Assembly: GCF_044761985.1 (NCBI RefSeq)
Contig: NZ_JBIWDK010000003.1
Coordinates: 372,001-436,000 of the forward strand
Length of the DNA: 64,000 nucleotides
Direction of reading: 5' to 3'
Source of the DNA: Peribacillus sp044761985
GTDB taxonomy: Bacteria > Bacillota > Bacilli > Bacillales > DSM-1321
This document shows positions 24,691 to 34,216 of the stretch, one piece after another; the first letter of the stretch is position 1; the number at the start of each line of letters is the position of its first letter. The notes beneath the pieces are model-generated. The model had not been told where the DNA came from, searched no databases, and worked only from the letters and a program-made list of their open reading frames with translations. The position numbers and the translations under genes were made by a program.

Positions 24691-25458
24691 GTGCTGGTAG
24701 CGGAAAGACAAAGGAAGATTGTGGAACTAGTCAATGAAAGATTAAGTATAAGAGTATCTGAGTTAAGTGAAGTTTTTAAAGTGACGGAAGAAACAATTCG
24801 AAGAGACCTTGAAAAGTTGGAAAAGGAAGAACTTTTGCGCCGTAGCCATGGTGGGGCGATTAGTATAGAAAAGAATCATTCTGAAACTTCCTATGCAGAG
24901 CGGGAGATTCTCCATTCCTCAGAGAAAAAGGCGATAGCGATAGAAGGAGTGAAGTTAATCAACCCAGGCGATCAAATTGTTTTGGATGCAAGCACGACAG
25001 CTTGGTTTATGGCCAAAGAGCTGGAGGATATGCCACTAACTGTTATAACAAACTCAATAAAAGTAGCGATTGAATTGAGTAAGAAAGAGCATGTGAAGGT
25101 GATATCCACTGGGGGGATGCTATTACCTAAGTCCCTTTCGTTTGCTGGCCCACTTGCTGAACGATCATTGGAAAAGTATTTTGTAAACAAAGCCTTTATT
25201 TCCTGTAAAGGTGTCCATTTAGAAGAGGGATTGAGCGATTCGAATGAATGGCAAGCTCTCCTGAAGAAAAAGATGCTTGAGATTGCGGATAAAACCATAT
25301 TATTGGCCGATTCGAGTAAATTTGGGGTACGTACTTTTGTCCAAATTACAAAAATCAATAACATTGATGAAATCATAACGGACTCAAAACTCTCTGAAAA
25401 CTATATCAATGAGTTAAACGAGAAAAGTATCAATCTTAAAGTGGTACATAATAGATAA
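24691..25458 (+). CDS. rhaR: DeoR-family regulator, probable RhaR
   Basis: A 255-residue DeoR-family repressor. The N-terminal HTH (VSELSEVFKVTEETIRRDLEKLE) and RRSHGGA are followed by a sugar-phosphate sensor domain with STTAWFMAKEL and LADSSKFG motifs. Length and context match RhaR of B. subtilis (rhaEW-rhaR-rhaB-rhaM-rhaA), which responds to L-rhamnulose 1-phosphate. It starts GTG after TTAGGAGG. Here it stands at the edge of the rhamnose island instead of inside the rha operon. Likely targets are the TTTGTTT repeats at 37496-37544. Confidence 0.7.
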   Translation: MLVAERQRKIVELVNERLSIRVSELSEVFKVTEETIRRDLEKLEKEELLRRSHGGAISIEKNHSETSYAEREILHSSEKKAIAIEGVKLINPGDQIVLDASTTAWFMAKELEDMPLTVITNSIKVAIELSKKEHVKVISTGGMLLPKSLSFAGPLAERSLEKYFVNKAFISCKGVHLEEGLSDSNEWQALLKKKMLEIADKTILLADSSKFGVRTFVQITKINNIDEIITDSKLSENYINELNEKSINLKVVHNR

Positions 25459-25522
25459 AAATACAGGGTAGCTATAGGACTTCCATCAACTTTCCTTTCA
25501 TATTCTATATTTAGAGTAAGTG

Positions 25523-25548
25523 ACCTATGGAGACATAGGTTATTTTCT
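25523..25548 (+). terminator. Rho-independent terminator after rhaR
   Basis: A perfect 7-bp stem ACCTATG/CATAGGT with a GAGA loop and TATTTTCT tail separates rhaR from the sensing genes. Confidence 0.7.
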
Positions 25549-25620
25549 AATTTTATCAGTACGGATAAAATATTTTAAAAATTCAAATAGTTTTAAGGGG
25601 AAAGAGGAGGGAGGATGGTG

Positions 25621-26658
25621 GTGAAAATGAGAAGAGTCATAATACTATCCATTATACTGATTGTAAGCGCTTGCTCTAATCATGATGAGAATGATTACAG
25701 AATTATTTATAAACAAGATTCGAATCCTAACGAAATGATTGGCAAACACGACGAGAAGCAGGCTACCATTGCCATTATCCCTAAAGTCATAAATATTCCT
25801 TATTTTAATGCAGTTAAAGAAGGAGTGAATGAGGCAGCAAAGGCATTGGATGTTCATGTTATTTATGAAGGACCGGTCATAGCGGATGCCAATCAGCAAA
25901 TTGCCATCATAGAAAAGATGATTGCCAAAAGAGTCGATGTAATTGCTGTGTCAGCGAATGATCCGGTCAGGCTGATTCCTGTTTTGAAAAAGGCAAGGAA
26001 GCAATCTATTAAAGTGATAACATGGGATGCTGATACTAATTCTGAAGGGAGGGAGTATTTCATCAATATGGTGAATCCTGAAACATTAGGGAGGCATCTG
26101 ATGGATATACTCGCGTGGAATACGGGGGAAAGTGGAGAATTCGCCATCATGACAGGAGCTTACACGGCTTCCAACCTAAATGAGTGGTTGAAATGGATCC
26201 AAACACAACTGGATGAATATTATCCGAATATGAATTTAGTCGAGATTGTGGCTACGGATGATGACCCTCATAAAGCTTATATGCAAGCTAAGGAATTACT
26301 TCGCAATTATCCCCGTTTAAAAGGGATAATCGGAAACTCTTCTGTTGGTCCTCCCGCAGCAGCTCAAGCAGTGAAGGAGTTAAAGAAAATCGGGAAAGTG
26401 TCTGTAGTAGGTCTCTCTTCCCCGAATTCCATGAATGATTATTTAAAAGAAGGATCGGCACAAATGATCACCTTATGGAGCCCTAAGAAATTAGGATACT
26501 TGACTGTGGCTATTGCCAACAATCTTAATGAAGGGATTTATCCATATGATAAACAAGAGATAGTTGGTGTCGGTAAAATACAGCTATTGGGGGAAATGGT
26601 CATTATGGGGGAACCGATTGATTTTACGAAGGAAAATGTGGATCAATATGATTTTTAA
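25621..26658 (+). CDS. Sugar-binding lipoprotein of a sensing module (RhaS/LsrB-like)
   Basis: About 345 residues. Signal peptide with lipobox IVSAC, then a periplasmic-binding-protein fold (PBP1 type) with NIPYFNAVKEGVNEAA, IIEKMIAKRVDVIAVSANDP and VITWDADTN. Its C-terminus (GEPIDFTKENVDQYDF) resembles that of the importer protein RhaS in this window (GDPFKFDKENIGEWKDVY). No transporter genes follow directly; the next genes are a kinase and a response regulator, so it is probably the ligand receptor for the kinase. GTG at 25621 fits GGAGGGAGG best; ATG at 25627 or 25615 are alternatives. Confidence 0.78.
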   Translation: MKMRRVIILSIILIVSACSNHDENDYRIIYKQDSNPNEMIGKHDEKQATIAIIPKVINIPYFNAVKEGVNEAAKALDVHVIYEGPVIADANQQIAIIEKMIAKRVDVIAVSANDPVRLIPVLKKARKQSIKVITWDADTNSEGREYFINMVNPETLGRHLMDILAWNTGESGEFAIMTGAYTASNLNEWLKWIQTQLDEYYPNMNLVEIVATDDDPHKAYMQAKELLRNYPRLKGIIGNSSVGPPAAAQAVKELKKIGKVSVVGLSSPNSMNDYLKEGSAQMITLWSPKKLGYLTVAIANNLNEGIYPYDKQEIVGVGKIQLLGEMVIMGEPIDFTKENVDQYDF

Positions 26659-28480
26659 AAAACACATGTTTAAAAACCTACGTCTTCGTAATAAACTGAT
26701 TGTCTCCTATATACTTTTGACGGTAATCCCGATGGCTTCATTGGGGTTCATAGCCTATAGCCAATATACGAAATCAATAGAAGAGGAAGTGGGGAGCTAC
26801 CTTCCAAGAATCCTTGAACAGGCAACAGAGAATATTAATAAAGAAGTTCAGGATATGAAACAACTTCCTGACCTTATCTATAATTCGAATCAAGTAATGG
26901 AAGTACTAAAAAAGGATACCCTCCAAAATAAATCATCCATCCTAAAGGATGAATTTTTGGTCAATAACTATTTATCCCAGACATATATAAACGGTGGCAG
27001 TCAGGATATTCTTGGCGTATTTTTATTATCGAAAAATAGATTGTTCGACCAAACGAAAATGCCGTTTAAGAACTTCGAATATGCAAATTACTCCTTCCCA
27101 TATGGTCAAGACCTAGATTTACAAGGAAAAGACATATTAATCTTACCACATGAGACATCCCTTCAATTCGAAGGAAACCCTCCTTATATTTTAGTCATGA
27201 AACAATTGATAGACTATGATAATCGCAAAAATTTAGGGACCATTTTTATCGCGGTAGAAATGACGTCTTTAGCAACCATTTTAGATAAGATGGACGCTGA
27301 ACATCAATCCAAGAGGTGGATTATGGATGACAAAGGACGGATCATCTATCACTCAGATGTAGAGTTAATTTCCACAACCCTCCCAGAGTTTAAGAATTAT
27401 CCTTCGATTAATGGTAGTTTTAGGACATTGAATGAGCAAGAGAACAAGTTAATTAGCATCTATAAATCCAAAGAGACTGATTGGATAGTAGGTTATAGCA
27501 TTACGATGGGATATTTAACTGAAAGAACCGATAGCGTTCGCAATGGTACCATCATAGTTTTCGTTGTCTTCATTCTCATTAGTGCCCTTGTATCCATCCT
27601 TTTGGCATGGAACGTTTCAAGTCCCTTACATCAACTAACAAAATTAATGAAGAAAGTTGAAAAAGGGGACTTCGATGTTGATTTACCCATTCAGACCAAA
27701 GATGAAGTAGGGATATTGGCCAAAAGTTTCAATTCAATGATTTGGAAAATTAAAGATTTGATAAGAAAGAATTACCAGATAGAAATTCGCCAGAAAGAAG
27801 CCCAGTTACATGCCCTTCAAACACAGATTAATCCTCACTTTATGTACAATACACTCGAAACGATTGGTATGTCGGTAGAAGAGGGAGACAATGACGAGGC
27901 GGTACAAATGGTGACAATCCTTGGTCAAATGTTGCGCTACTCACTAAATAACAAGGAAAAGTTGGTCCCTATTACACAAGAAATCTTACAAATAAACAGA
28001 TACTTGACTCTACAGAAATACCGATATGAAGAACGTCTTTTCTTTACCATTCACTCTGATGTACAAACAGACCATTTCTTCATCCTTAAATTTGTCTTTC
28101 AGCCCATTGTGGAAAATGCCATTAAGTATGGAGTCGAACAGGGTAAGCCTGTTCACATCGACATACATATAACCCATTATGACCATGAAGGGGAAGATGC
28201 GATTTCAATTACAATCAAGGATGATGGACCGGGAATTAAAGACGAAGTCCTCCAGTTGTTGCTGAACTCTTTATTATCGGACCCTATGGCAAATCGTGAT
28301 GCACAATTTGGAATAATCAATGTCCACGGCAGAATAAAGCTAACTTTCGGTGATGGTTTTGGTCTTAAAATGGTTAGTGCATATGGCAAGGGCACGGAAG
28401 TGAATATCATCATTCCAAAAATCACTTCATCTCACCTGTTTCAGAAAGGAGAAGTTGATGATTATGAAAAGAAAGATTAA
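26648..28480 (+). CDS. YesM-type sensor histidine kinase
   Basis: About 610 residues. TM1 near the start (LIVSYILLTVIPMASLGFI), a large extracellular dCache-like sensor, TM2 (IIVFVVFILISALVSILLAW) and a HAMP linker. The His_kinase domain has LQTQINPHFMYNTLE, with phosphoacceptor His in PHF, and the ATPase part has FQPIVENAIKYG and DDGPGI. The start at 26648 overlaps the upstream stop by 11 bases, so expression is coupled to the binding lipoprotein. Pairs with the YesN-type regulator downstream. Likely sensor for extracellular sugar, by context rhamnose or a rhamnoside. Confidence 0.87.
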   Translation: MIFKKHMFKNLRLRNKLIVSYILLTVIPMASLGFIAYSQYTKSIEEEVGSYLPRILEQATENINKEVQDMKQLPDLIYNSNQVMEVLKKDTLQNKSSILKDEFLVNNYLSQTYINGGSQDILGVFLLSKNRLFDQTKMPFKNFEYANYSFPYGQDLDLQGKDILILPHETSLQFEGNPPYILVMKQLIDYDNRKNLGTIFIAVEMTSLATILDKMDAEHQSKRWIMDDKGRIIYHSDVELISTTLPEFKNYPSINGSFRTLNEQENKLISIYKSKETDWIVGYSITMGYLTERTDSVRNGTIIVFVVFILISALVSILLAWNVSSPLHQLTKLMKKVEKGDFDVDLPIQTKDEVGILAKSFNSMIWKIKDLIRKNYQIEIRQKEAQLHALQTQINPHFMYNTLETIGMSVEEGDNDEAVQMVTILGQMLRYSLNNKEKLVPITQEILQINRYLTLQKYRYEERLFFTIHSDVQTDHFFILKFVFQPIVENAIKYGVEQGKPVHIDIHITHYDHEGEDAISITIKDDGPGIKDEVLQLLLNSLLSDPMANRDAQFGIINVHGRIKLTFGDGFGLKMVSAYGKGTEVNIIIPKITSSHLFQKGEVDDYEKKD

Positions 28481-30113
28481 GACAATCATAGTGGAAGATG
28501 AAAACAGGATTCGCAGGGGAATCGAAAGGTTAGTCACCTCTTGTGGAGATGAATGGGAGGTTATAGGGAGTTACACGAACGGTCGGGAAGCCTTAGATAC
28601 GGTTACATCTTTAAATCTTGTATTTGATCTTTTGATTACGGATATAAAGATGCCTTTGATGGATGGAATGACGCTTATCAAGGAAATGAAAAAGCTCACA
28701 TCCTTTGAGTCCATTGTCATTAGTGGTTTTGAAGACTTTCAGTATTTACAAGCCGCCCTACGTGAAGGGGTGACAGATTATTTAATTAAGCCTATCGACC
28801 GGGAGGAATATCGCAAACGTCTGAAAGTCATACAAAAAAAGATAGAGAGTAAGGATAAACAACAGCTCCTATTAGGAGAAAGTACAGAAAACACAGAGAA
28901 ATTGTTGCATGCCCAACAGCTTTATAAGCTGAATAATGCCATTTGGCAGAAGGATACAGACCTTTCCAGGCTGGATTGGGTGAATGATTTCCCTGAGGGG
29001 AACTATATCCTTTCCTATCTAAGCATTGATCATTTTTTAACCAAGACTAGAGAGCTTGAGAAAGGAGAAGGGGATACGTGGATTTTTGCTATGGAGAACA
29101 TCACCGATGAATGGGTAGGGCAGTTTTTCAAAGAGGAAAACATGGAGCATTGGCTATGTAGCGGGGACCATTCTTCATTTTGGTTTTTAGTCTATCGTCC
29201 ATTGGAAAGTACAGATGATATAACCTTGTTGCATTATCAATGCATAAAAGAACTTCAAGCGAAGATTAGTCTAAACACACCATTCACCATGTCGGTTGCT
29301 ATGAGTCCTATTTTTGACGATTTATCACTCCTGCAAAGTAAAAGGGATGAATTAATTAATGCCATCCAGCTACGCTTAATCTACGGGGGTAACCAAATTT
29401 TTCAATTTCCCTTAATGACTTCGGTGGTTTCCGAAAAAAAAGAAAAGCAAGAAGGTAAACATCTTGAGTTTACTATTAATAAATATATAAAGACATTGAC
29501 TGGTTATAACTTTATTCAAGCAAGAAAATATCTCATGGATTTCTTCAAAGAATTGAAGGAATTAGAGACTCCCGAGGCAATTAATTATGGGATTGGACAG
29601 CTTGCTATTCAGATCATGCATCTATTAATGACAAAGGGGTATAACTTTCAAAAGGATCCATGGATGAAAAAAATCATGGAGTTAACCCAAAAGGCTGCAG
29701 ACTTAGCAGAACTGGAATATGAAGTAACAAACTGGATGAATGAAGTGATTGATATCCTATCCATTATCCAAAAAAAACAAAAGCAACAGTCGAATCAAAT
29801 TGATGCGGCTAAAAGGTGGATCAATAAAAATCTAGACCAAAGTATCACGATTGAAAAGATAGCCAAACAGGTTTATATGAATTCAACATACTTTAGCGAA
29901 TATTTTAAGAGTCAGACAGGGGAAACAGTTCTAGATTATGTGACAAGGGTCAGGATTGAAAAAGCAAAAGAGTTGTTAGTGACGACCAATTTTAAAATAT
30001 ATGATATTTCTCATATGGTCGGTTATAACGATACCAAATACTTCAGTAAGCTATTTAAAAAATATTATGGGGAAGTGCCCTCTAAATACAAATCATCCAA
30101 TCTTAACTTTTGA
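28458..30113 (+). CDS. YesN-type response regulator (REC plus AraC HTH)
   Basis: About 551 residues. The receiver domain (residues 1-125) has VEDENRIRRG, phosphoacceptor Asp in LITDIKMPLMDG and YLIKPID. A long middle region carries no recognised motif. A C-terminal AraC-type double HTH (about 455-551) shows ITIEKIAKQVYMNSTYFSEYF and YDISHMVGYNDTKYFSKLFKKYYG. AAAGGAG sets ATG at 28458. The gene overlaps the kinase by 23 bases. It probably activates the transporter operon that starts 430 bases downstream, where three GRAAATAATC repeats occur. Confidence 0.9.
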   Translation: MIMKRKIKTIIVEDENRIRRGIERLVTSCGDEWEVIGSYTNGREALDTVTSLNLVFDLLITDIKMPLMDGMTLIKEMKKLTSFESIVISGFEDFQYLQAALREGVTDYLIKPIDREEYRKRLKVIQKKIESKDKQQLLLGESTENTEKLLHAQQLYKLNNAIWQKDTDLSRLDWVNDFPEGNYILSYLSIDHFLTKTRELEKGEGDTWIFAMENITDEWVGQFFKEENMEHWLCSGDHSSFWFLVYRPLESTDDITLLHYQCIKELQAKISLNTPFTMSVAMSPIFDDLSLLQSKRDELINAIQLRLIYGGNQIFQFPLMTSVVSEKKEKQEGKHLEFTINKYIKTLTGYNFIQARKYLMDFFKELKELETPEAINYGIGQLAIQIMHLLMTKGYNFQKDPWMKKIMELTQKAADLAELEYEVTNWMNEVIDILSIIQKKQKQQSNQIDAAKRWINKNLDQSITIEKIAKQVYMNSTYFSEYFKSQTGETVLDYVTRVRIEKAKELLVTTNFKIYDISHMVGYNDTKYFSKLFKKYYGEVPSKYKSSNLNF

Positions 30114-30131
30114 ATTATGGTCTTATAATTA

Positions 30132-30163
30132 GGCAGCGGCTTTTAGGGCGCTGCCATGTTTTA
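30132..30163 (+). terminator. Terminator after the sensing module
   Basis: GGCAGCG/CGCTGCC stem (30132-30138 with 30149-30155), 10-base loop and T-rich tail. Confidence 0.75.
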
Positions 30164-30247
30164 TTGGAATCATTCACTTCAGGTAGGATTCTGATTGCCT
30201 TTCCCACTTTCGAGTAACTTCCCGCAATCATCCATCTCCCCTATCAA

Positions 30248-30380
30248 GGAAATAATCACCCATGCTTTCTGAGCCCATTAGTTTAAAATGCCTGCTTTTT
30301 AAGTAAGGAACCTGGGTGGGATGGATGTGACGTTATACCTGGAAATAATCAGGGTGAAAATAAATTATCAGAAAATAATC
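30248..30380 (+). repeat. Three direct GRAAATAATC repeats upstream of the rhamnose importer
   Basis: GGAAATAATC occurs at 30248-30257 and 30341-30350, and GAAAATAATC at 30371-30380. The last two are exactly 30 bases apart. The first two share an 11th base, A. The 429-base gap holds no ORF. They are candidate binding sites for the AraC-type response regulator; this is inference from position and repetition. Confidence 0.5.
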
Positions 30381-30435
30381 CCCCTATTCCGAAAGATATC
30401 TCCTTTTAACATTTTCTGTTTTTCTTTATGCTGAA

Positions 30436-30449
30436 TGTAAGCGCATACT
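30436..30449 (+). promoter_or_regulatory. Candidate cre site before the rhamnose importer
   Basis: TGTAAGCGCATACT matches the CcpA consensus TGWAANCGNTNWCA except in two positions. It lies 94 bases upstream of the start codon, fitting glucose repression of a sugar importer. Confidence 0.5.
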
Positions 30450-30542
30450 TTAGGTCTAGAATGAAGAATGAGGAAGGATAACTTTATAACTAATTGCTGC
30501 TAATTATAAAGAAAGTCTAACAGGCAGGAAGGTGTGGGTCAG

Positions 30543-32051
30543 ATGTCTGAATATGTTTTGGAGTTAAAAGGAATCACAAAAAAATTCCCGGGGGTTACGG
30601 CCCTCGACCAGGTAGAATTCAAATTAAAACCTGGCGAGATTCATGCACTAATGGGTGAGAATGGAGCGGGAAAATCAACATTCATTAAAGTGATAACAGG
30701 TGTACACGCTCCTGATGAAGGAGAAATACTTTTAAATGGAAAAAGAATAGATTTCTCAAATCCAAGAGAAGCTCAAGCTGCTGGGATTGCAGCGATATAT
30801 CAGCATGTTACTAATTATCCGGATTTATCCGTGACAGAAAACATCTTCATGGGGCATGAAAAAATACGAAAGGGAACCCGGAGATTACTTTGGAAAGAGA
30901 TGCATATTGAAGCAAAGAAGATTCTAGAACAATTGGGATCCAACATCGATCCGAAAATGGAAATGAGTGCGTTGAGTGTAGCGCAGCAACAAATCGTAGA
31001 AATCGCAAAAGCTATTTCCACCGAAGCAAAAATCATTATTATGGATGAACCCACCGCAGCCTTAACAGCAAGGGAAAGTGAAGAATTGTATAAAATTACG
31101 GAAAGTCTACGAGATCAAGGAAGCTCCATCGTTTTTATTTCCCATCGGTTTGAGGATATGTACCGTTTGGCTAGTCAAGTAACTGTTTTCAGGGATTCGA
31201 AATATATCGGCTCATGGAAGGTTGATGAAATATCTAACGAAGATTTAATTGTAGCGATGGTGGGAAGGAAGATTACTCAAGTATTCCCAATGAAGACAGC
31301 GGTAATTCAGGAAGAGGTTTTTCGTGTGGAGGCACTTGGGAAAATCGGCTACTTTGCAGATATTTCATTTTCAGTTCATAAAGGCGAGATACTTGGCTTG
31401 ACGGGTCTGGTTGGAGCAGGTCGTACCGAAGTGTGTCAGTCGCTCTTTGGAATTGAAGCGTTTGACACAGGAAAGGTCTTTCTGAAGCAAAGTGAAATTA
31501 CCATTCAAAACCCGAAGGATGCTATGAAACTAGGAATTGGTTATCTTCCTGAGGATAGACAATTACAAGGGCTTGTTCTCGATTGGGAAATCGGGAAAAA
31601 TATCACCCTTCCTGCATTAACAAGCCTCTCCAAGAATGGTTGGTTAGATGAAAAAAAGGAAGCAGAGGTCGCCAAAAGTCTAGCCGAAAAGGTACATGTA
31701 AAAGCGAATAGCATTTTCGACCTAGCAAGTTCGCTATCAGGCGGAAATCAACAAAAAGTAGCGGTTGCAAAATTATTAACAGCCAATCTGGATATCATTA
31801 TTCTCGATGAGCCGACCAAAGGAGTAGATGTGGGAGCTAAATCGGCTATCTATGACATCATTAATGACTTGGCCGGTCAAGGGTATGCCATTATCCTTGT
31901 TTCATCTGAAATGCCTGAAGTCCTAGGGATGTGTGATCGAATTGTAGTCATGAAAGAGGGAAGGATGACAAGAATCCTAGATAAAGAGGAGGCTACACAA
32001 GAGGTGATCCTTGAAGCGGCTATGGGTGGTCAAACATCCAGCGTAAGATGA
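30543..32051 (+). CDS. rhaT: Rhamnose ABC importer, double ATP-binding protein (RhaT-like)
   Basis: A 502-residue tandem ATPase of the RbsA/RhaT type. The N-half has Walker A GENGAGKST, ALSVAQQQIVEIAKA and Walker B IIIMDEPTAAL. The C-half has a degenerate Walker A GLVGAGRTE, signature SLSGGNQQKVAVAKLL and IIILDEPTKGVDVGAK. This matches type II carbohydrate importers. ATG at 30543 is chosen because GGAAGG lies 10 bases upstream; the GTG at 30534 touches that site. The operon continues with two permeases and a binding protein. Rhamnose specificity is from context and the RhaS-like protein. Confidence 0.82.
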   Translation: MSEYVLELKGITKKFPGVTALDQVEFKLKPGEIHALMGENGAGKSTFIKVITGVHAPDEGEILLNGKRIDFSNPREAQAAGIAAIYQHVTNYPDLSVTENIFMGHEKIRKGTRRLLWKEMHIEAKKILEQLGSNIDPKMEMSALSVAQQQIVEIAKAISTEAKIIIMDEPTAALTARESEELYKITESLRDQGSSIVFISHRFEDMYRLASQVTVFRDSKYIGSWKVDEISNEDLIVAMVGRKITQVFPMKTAVIQEEVFRVEALGKIGYFADISFSVHKGEILGLTGLVGAGRTEVCQSLFGIEAFDTGKVFLKQSEITIQNPKDAMKLGIGYLPEDRQLQGLVLDWEIGKNITLPALTSLSKNGWLDEKKEAEVAKSLAEKVHVKANSIFDLASSLSGGNQQKVAVAKLLTANLDIIILDEPTKGVDVGAKSAIYDIINDLAGQGYAIILVSSEMPEVLGMCDRIVVMKEGRMTRILDKEEATQEVILEAAMGGQTSSVR

Positions 32052-32081
32052 TGATTATTAATAAGAAAAGAGGTGAGAAAC

Positions 32082-33119
32082 ATGCAAAATACGGTAGCCC
32101 GACAAACTGACAGTGGTCCACGATTGAATGAGAAGAAATCATTCCTTGCCAATTTATCCAAATTCCGCGAATTAGGATTGCTGGGTTTCATTTTAGTCAT
32201 TTCCGTTGTCGTTCAATTGAGGAATTCAAGCTTTCTCACGATAGAGAATATTACGGATATGCTCACCAATACAGCGATTTTAAGTATCTTGGCGGTAGGA
32301 ATGATGCTTGTGTTGGTAACACGGGGGATTGACTTATCAATAGGAGCTACACTGGCGTTGTCAGGAATGGTCGTGGCACAGGTTGTTAGTCATAATCCAG
32401 AATTGAATCCTCTTCTTGCTATCGTATTAGGAATTGTCATCGGGATCTTTTGTGGTGGAATCATTGGAAGTTTAATATCAGCGTTTGGAATTCTTCCTAT
32501 TATTGCGACACTGGCAGCAATGTATATTTTTAGGGGATTGACGTTTACCATAAGTGACGGTAAATGGATCAGCTCTTATCAAATGTCAGAAAGCTTTTTA
32601 ATGATCGGTACGGGTTCCTTCTTAGGAATCAGGTATTTGGTCGTGATTGCACTAATCATTTATGCAGTCGCCTATTACTTTATTAATCATACTCGAACAG
32701 GCAGGCAAATTTACGCGGTTGGGAGTAATCCTGATTCGGCAAAGGTCAGTGGTATCAGTGAAACCAAAATCCTTCTTTTAGTTTATTCGGTAATGGGGGG
32801 ATTGGCTGGTCTTTCAGGTGTTTTATGGGTATCAAAATTTGCCTCCGCTCAAGGAGATACGGCATCTGGTTATGAATTGAGTGTCATTGCAGCCTGTATA
32901 TTAGGTGGTGTCAGCATTGCAGGTGGTTCGGGTAAACTTTCAGGCGTTATCCTTGGTGCCATTCTATTAGGAATTCTTGATAATGCACTACCACTCCTTA
33001 ATGTTTCGCCTTTTTGGCAAACAGGAATTGAAGGGTTTATTATCCTCTTTGCAGTCATCGTAAATACTCTTGTTAAGAGAAGTGTGGAGCGAAATAATCT
33101 CTTAAGGAGGAAAATATAG
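32082..33119 (+). CDS. rhaP: Rhamnose ABC importer permease (RhaP-like)
   Basis: A 345-residue RbsC-family permease. Multiple membrane segments and the family stretch TRGIDLSIGATLALSGMVVA, GRQIYAVGSNPDSAKVSGI and ASGYELSVIAACILGGVSIAGG are visible. AAGAGGTGA precedes ATG at 32082; the upstream in-frame GTG overlaps this site. Next to a second, different permease, as in the rhizobial RhaPQ pair. Which of the two is P or Q is uncertain. Confidence 0.78.
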   Translation: MQNTVARQTDSGPRLNEKKSFLANLSKFRELGLLGFILVISVVVQLRNSSFLTIENITDMLTNTAILSILAVGMMLVLVTRGIDLSIGATLALSGMVVAQVVSHNPELNPLLAIVLGIVIGIFCGGIIGSLISAFGILPIIATLAAMYIFRGLTFTISDGKWISSYQMSESFLMIGTGSFLGIRYLVVIALIIYAVAYYFINHTRTGRQIYAVGSNPDSAKVSGISETKILLLVYSVMGGLAGLSGVLWVSKFASAQGDTASGYELSVIAACILGGVSIAGGSGKLSGVILGAILLGILDNALPLLNVSPFWQTGIEGFIILFAVIVNTLVKRSVERNNLLRRKI

Positions 33120-33123
33120 ACCT

Positions 33124-34161
33124 ATGGAGCAAAAAACGATAGTAAATGATGGATCTATTAAAAGAGAGATTTTAAATAAAAAGACATTTTCTCTGAAAAG
33201 CTTTTTTTTACAGTGGGAATGGTTGCTCATCTTCATTCTTTTGCTGGTTTTAGTCATCAATACAATCATCTCGCCATTCTTTTTGACGGGAGCTAGCCTG
33301 AGAGATGGGACCATGATTTTCTTGGATAAAGCATTTATGGTATTCCCGATGGCCCTAGTGATCATTCTTCGAGATATTGATATCTCGGTAGGTTCAACTG
33401 TTGCACTATCTTCCGTTGTAATGGGCATTCTTTTCAACAACATGGGGCTTTCAATGGAATTAGCGATTGTTGCATGTTTACTAGTAGGAGCATTATGTGG
33501 GTTTATTAACGGACTGTTAATTGTGAAATTCAAAGAGTTATCAGCCGTCATCGTCACACTCAGTACGATGATCTTATATCGGGGGATTGCTTATATCTTC
33601 TTGGAAAATCAAGCAGTGGGGAATTTCCCAGAGTGGTATGGTTTTCTTGGTTGGGGCTACGTCTTAGGAATTCCTTTCATCCTCATCATGTTTATTGTCT
33701 TGGCTATCGGTTTTGGTTTGTTGCTTCACAAAACTACATTTGGCCGGCAAATCTATGCAATTGGAAATAATCCTGTGGCCAGTCGATATTCTGGTGTGAA
33801 AATCGACAAAATCAAAATAATTGTATTCACTTTGACAGGGTTGATGGCTGGTATTACGGCACTCTTTTTATCTTCAAGAATGGGAAGCACGAGGCCTAAC
33901 ATAGCATCGGGATATGAGCTGGAAGTCATTGCGATGGTAGCTCTCGGTGGCATAAGTACAGCAGGCGGAAAAGGAAGAATGCTAGGCCCCGTTATCGCGG
34001 TGTTTATTATTGGATATCTACAATATGGGCTAGGGTTAATCAATATTTCATCCCAAACTCTAATGATCATTATCGGTTTATTACTAATATTCTCAGTCTC
34101 TGTCACGAGACTCGATGTTAAAAAGTATAAAATCGGTAAAAAGAAAAGTAAGGCTAATTAG
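33124..34161 (+). CDS. rhaQ: Rhamnose ABC importer permease (RhaQ-like)
   Basis: A 345-residue RbsC-family permease, with RDIDISVGSTVALSSVVMG, FGRQIYAIGNNPVASRYSGV and ASGYELEVIAMVALGGISTAGG. A charged N-terminus of about 30 residues precedes the first membrane segment. It starts 4 bases after the rhaP-like stop; AAGGAGG lies in the end of rhaP. It forms a heterodimeric channel with the preceding permease, by family knowledge. Confidence 0.78.
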   Translation: MEQKTIVNDGSIKREILNKKTFSLKSFFLQWEWLLIFILLLVLVINTIISPFFLTGASLRDGTMIFLDKAFMVFPMALVIILRDIDISVGSTVALSSVVMGILFNNMGLSMELAIVACLLVGALCGFINGLLIVKFKELSAVIVTLSTMILYRGIAYIFLENQAVGNFPEWYGFLGWGYVLGIPFILIMFIVLAIGFGLLLHKTTFGRQIYAIGNNPVASRYSGVKIDKIKIIVFTLTGLMAGITALFLSSRMGSTRPNIASGYELEVIAMVALGGISTAGGKGRMLGPVIAVFIIGYLQYGLGLINISSQTLMIIIGLLLIFSVSVTRLDVKKYKIGKKKSKAN

Positions 34162-34216
34162 GATACATTACAGGATTTAACTGTATGTAAATAAAAAGAA
34201 AAAGGGGAATGAAAAC

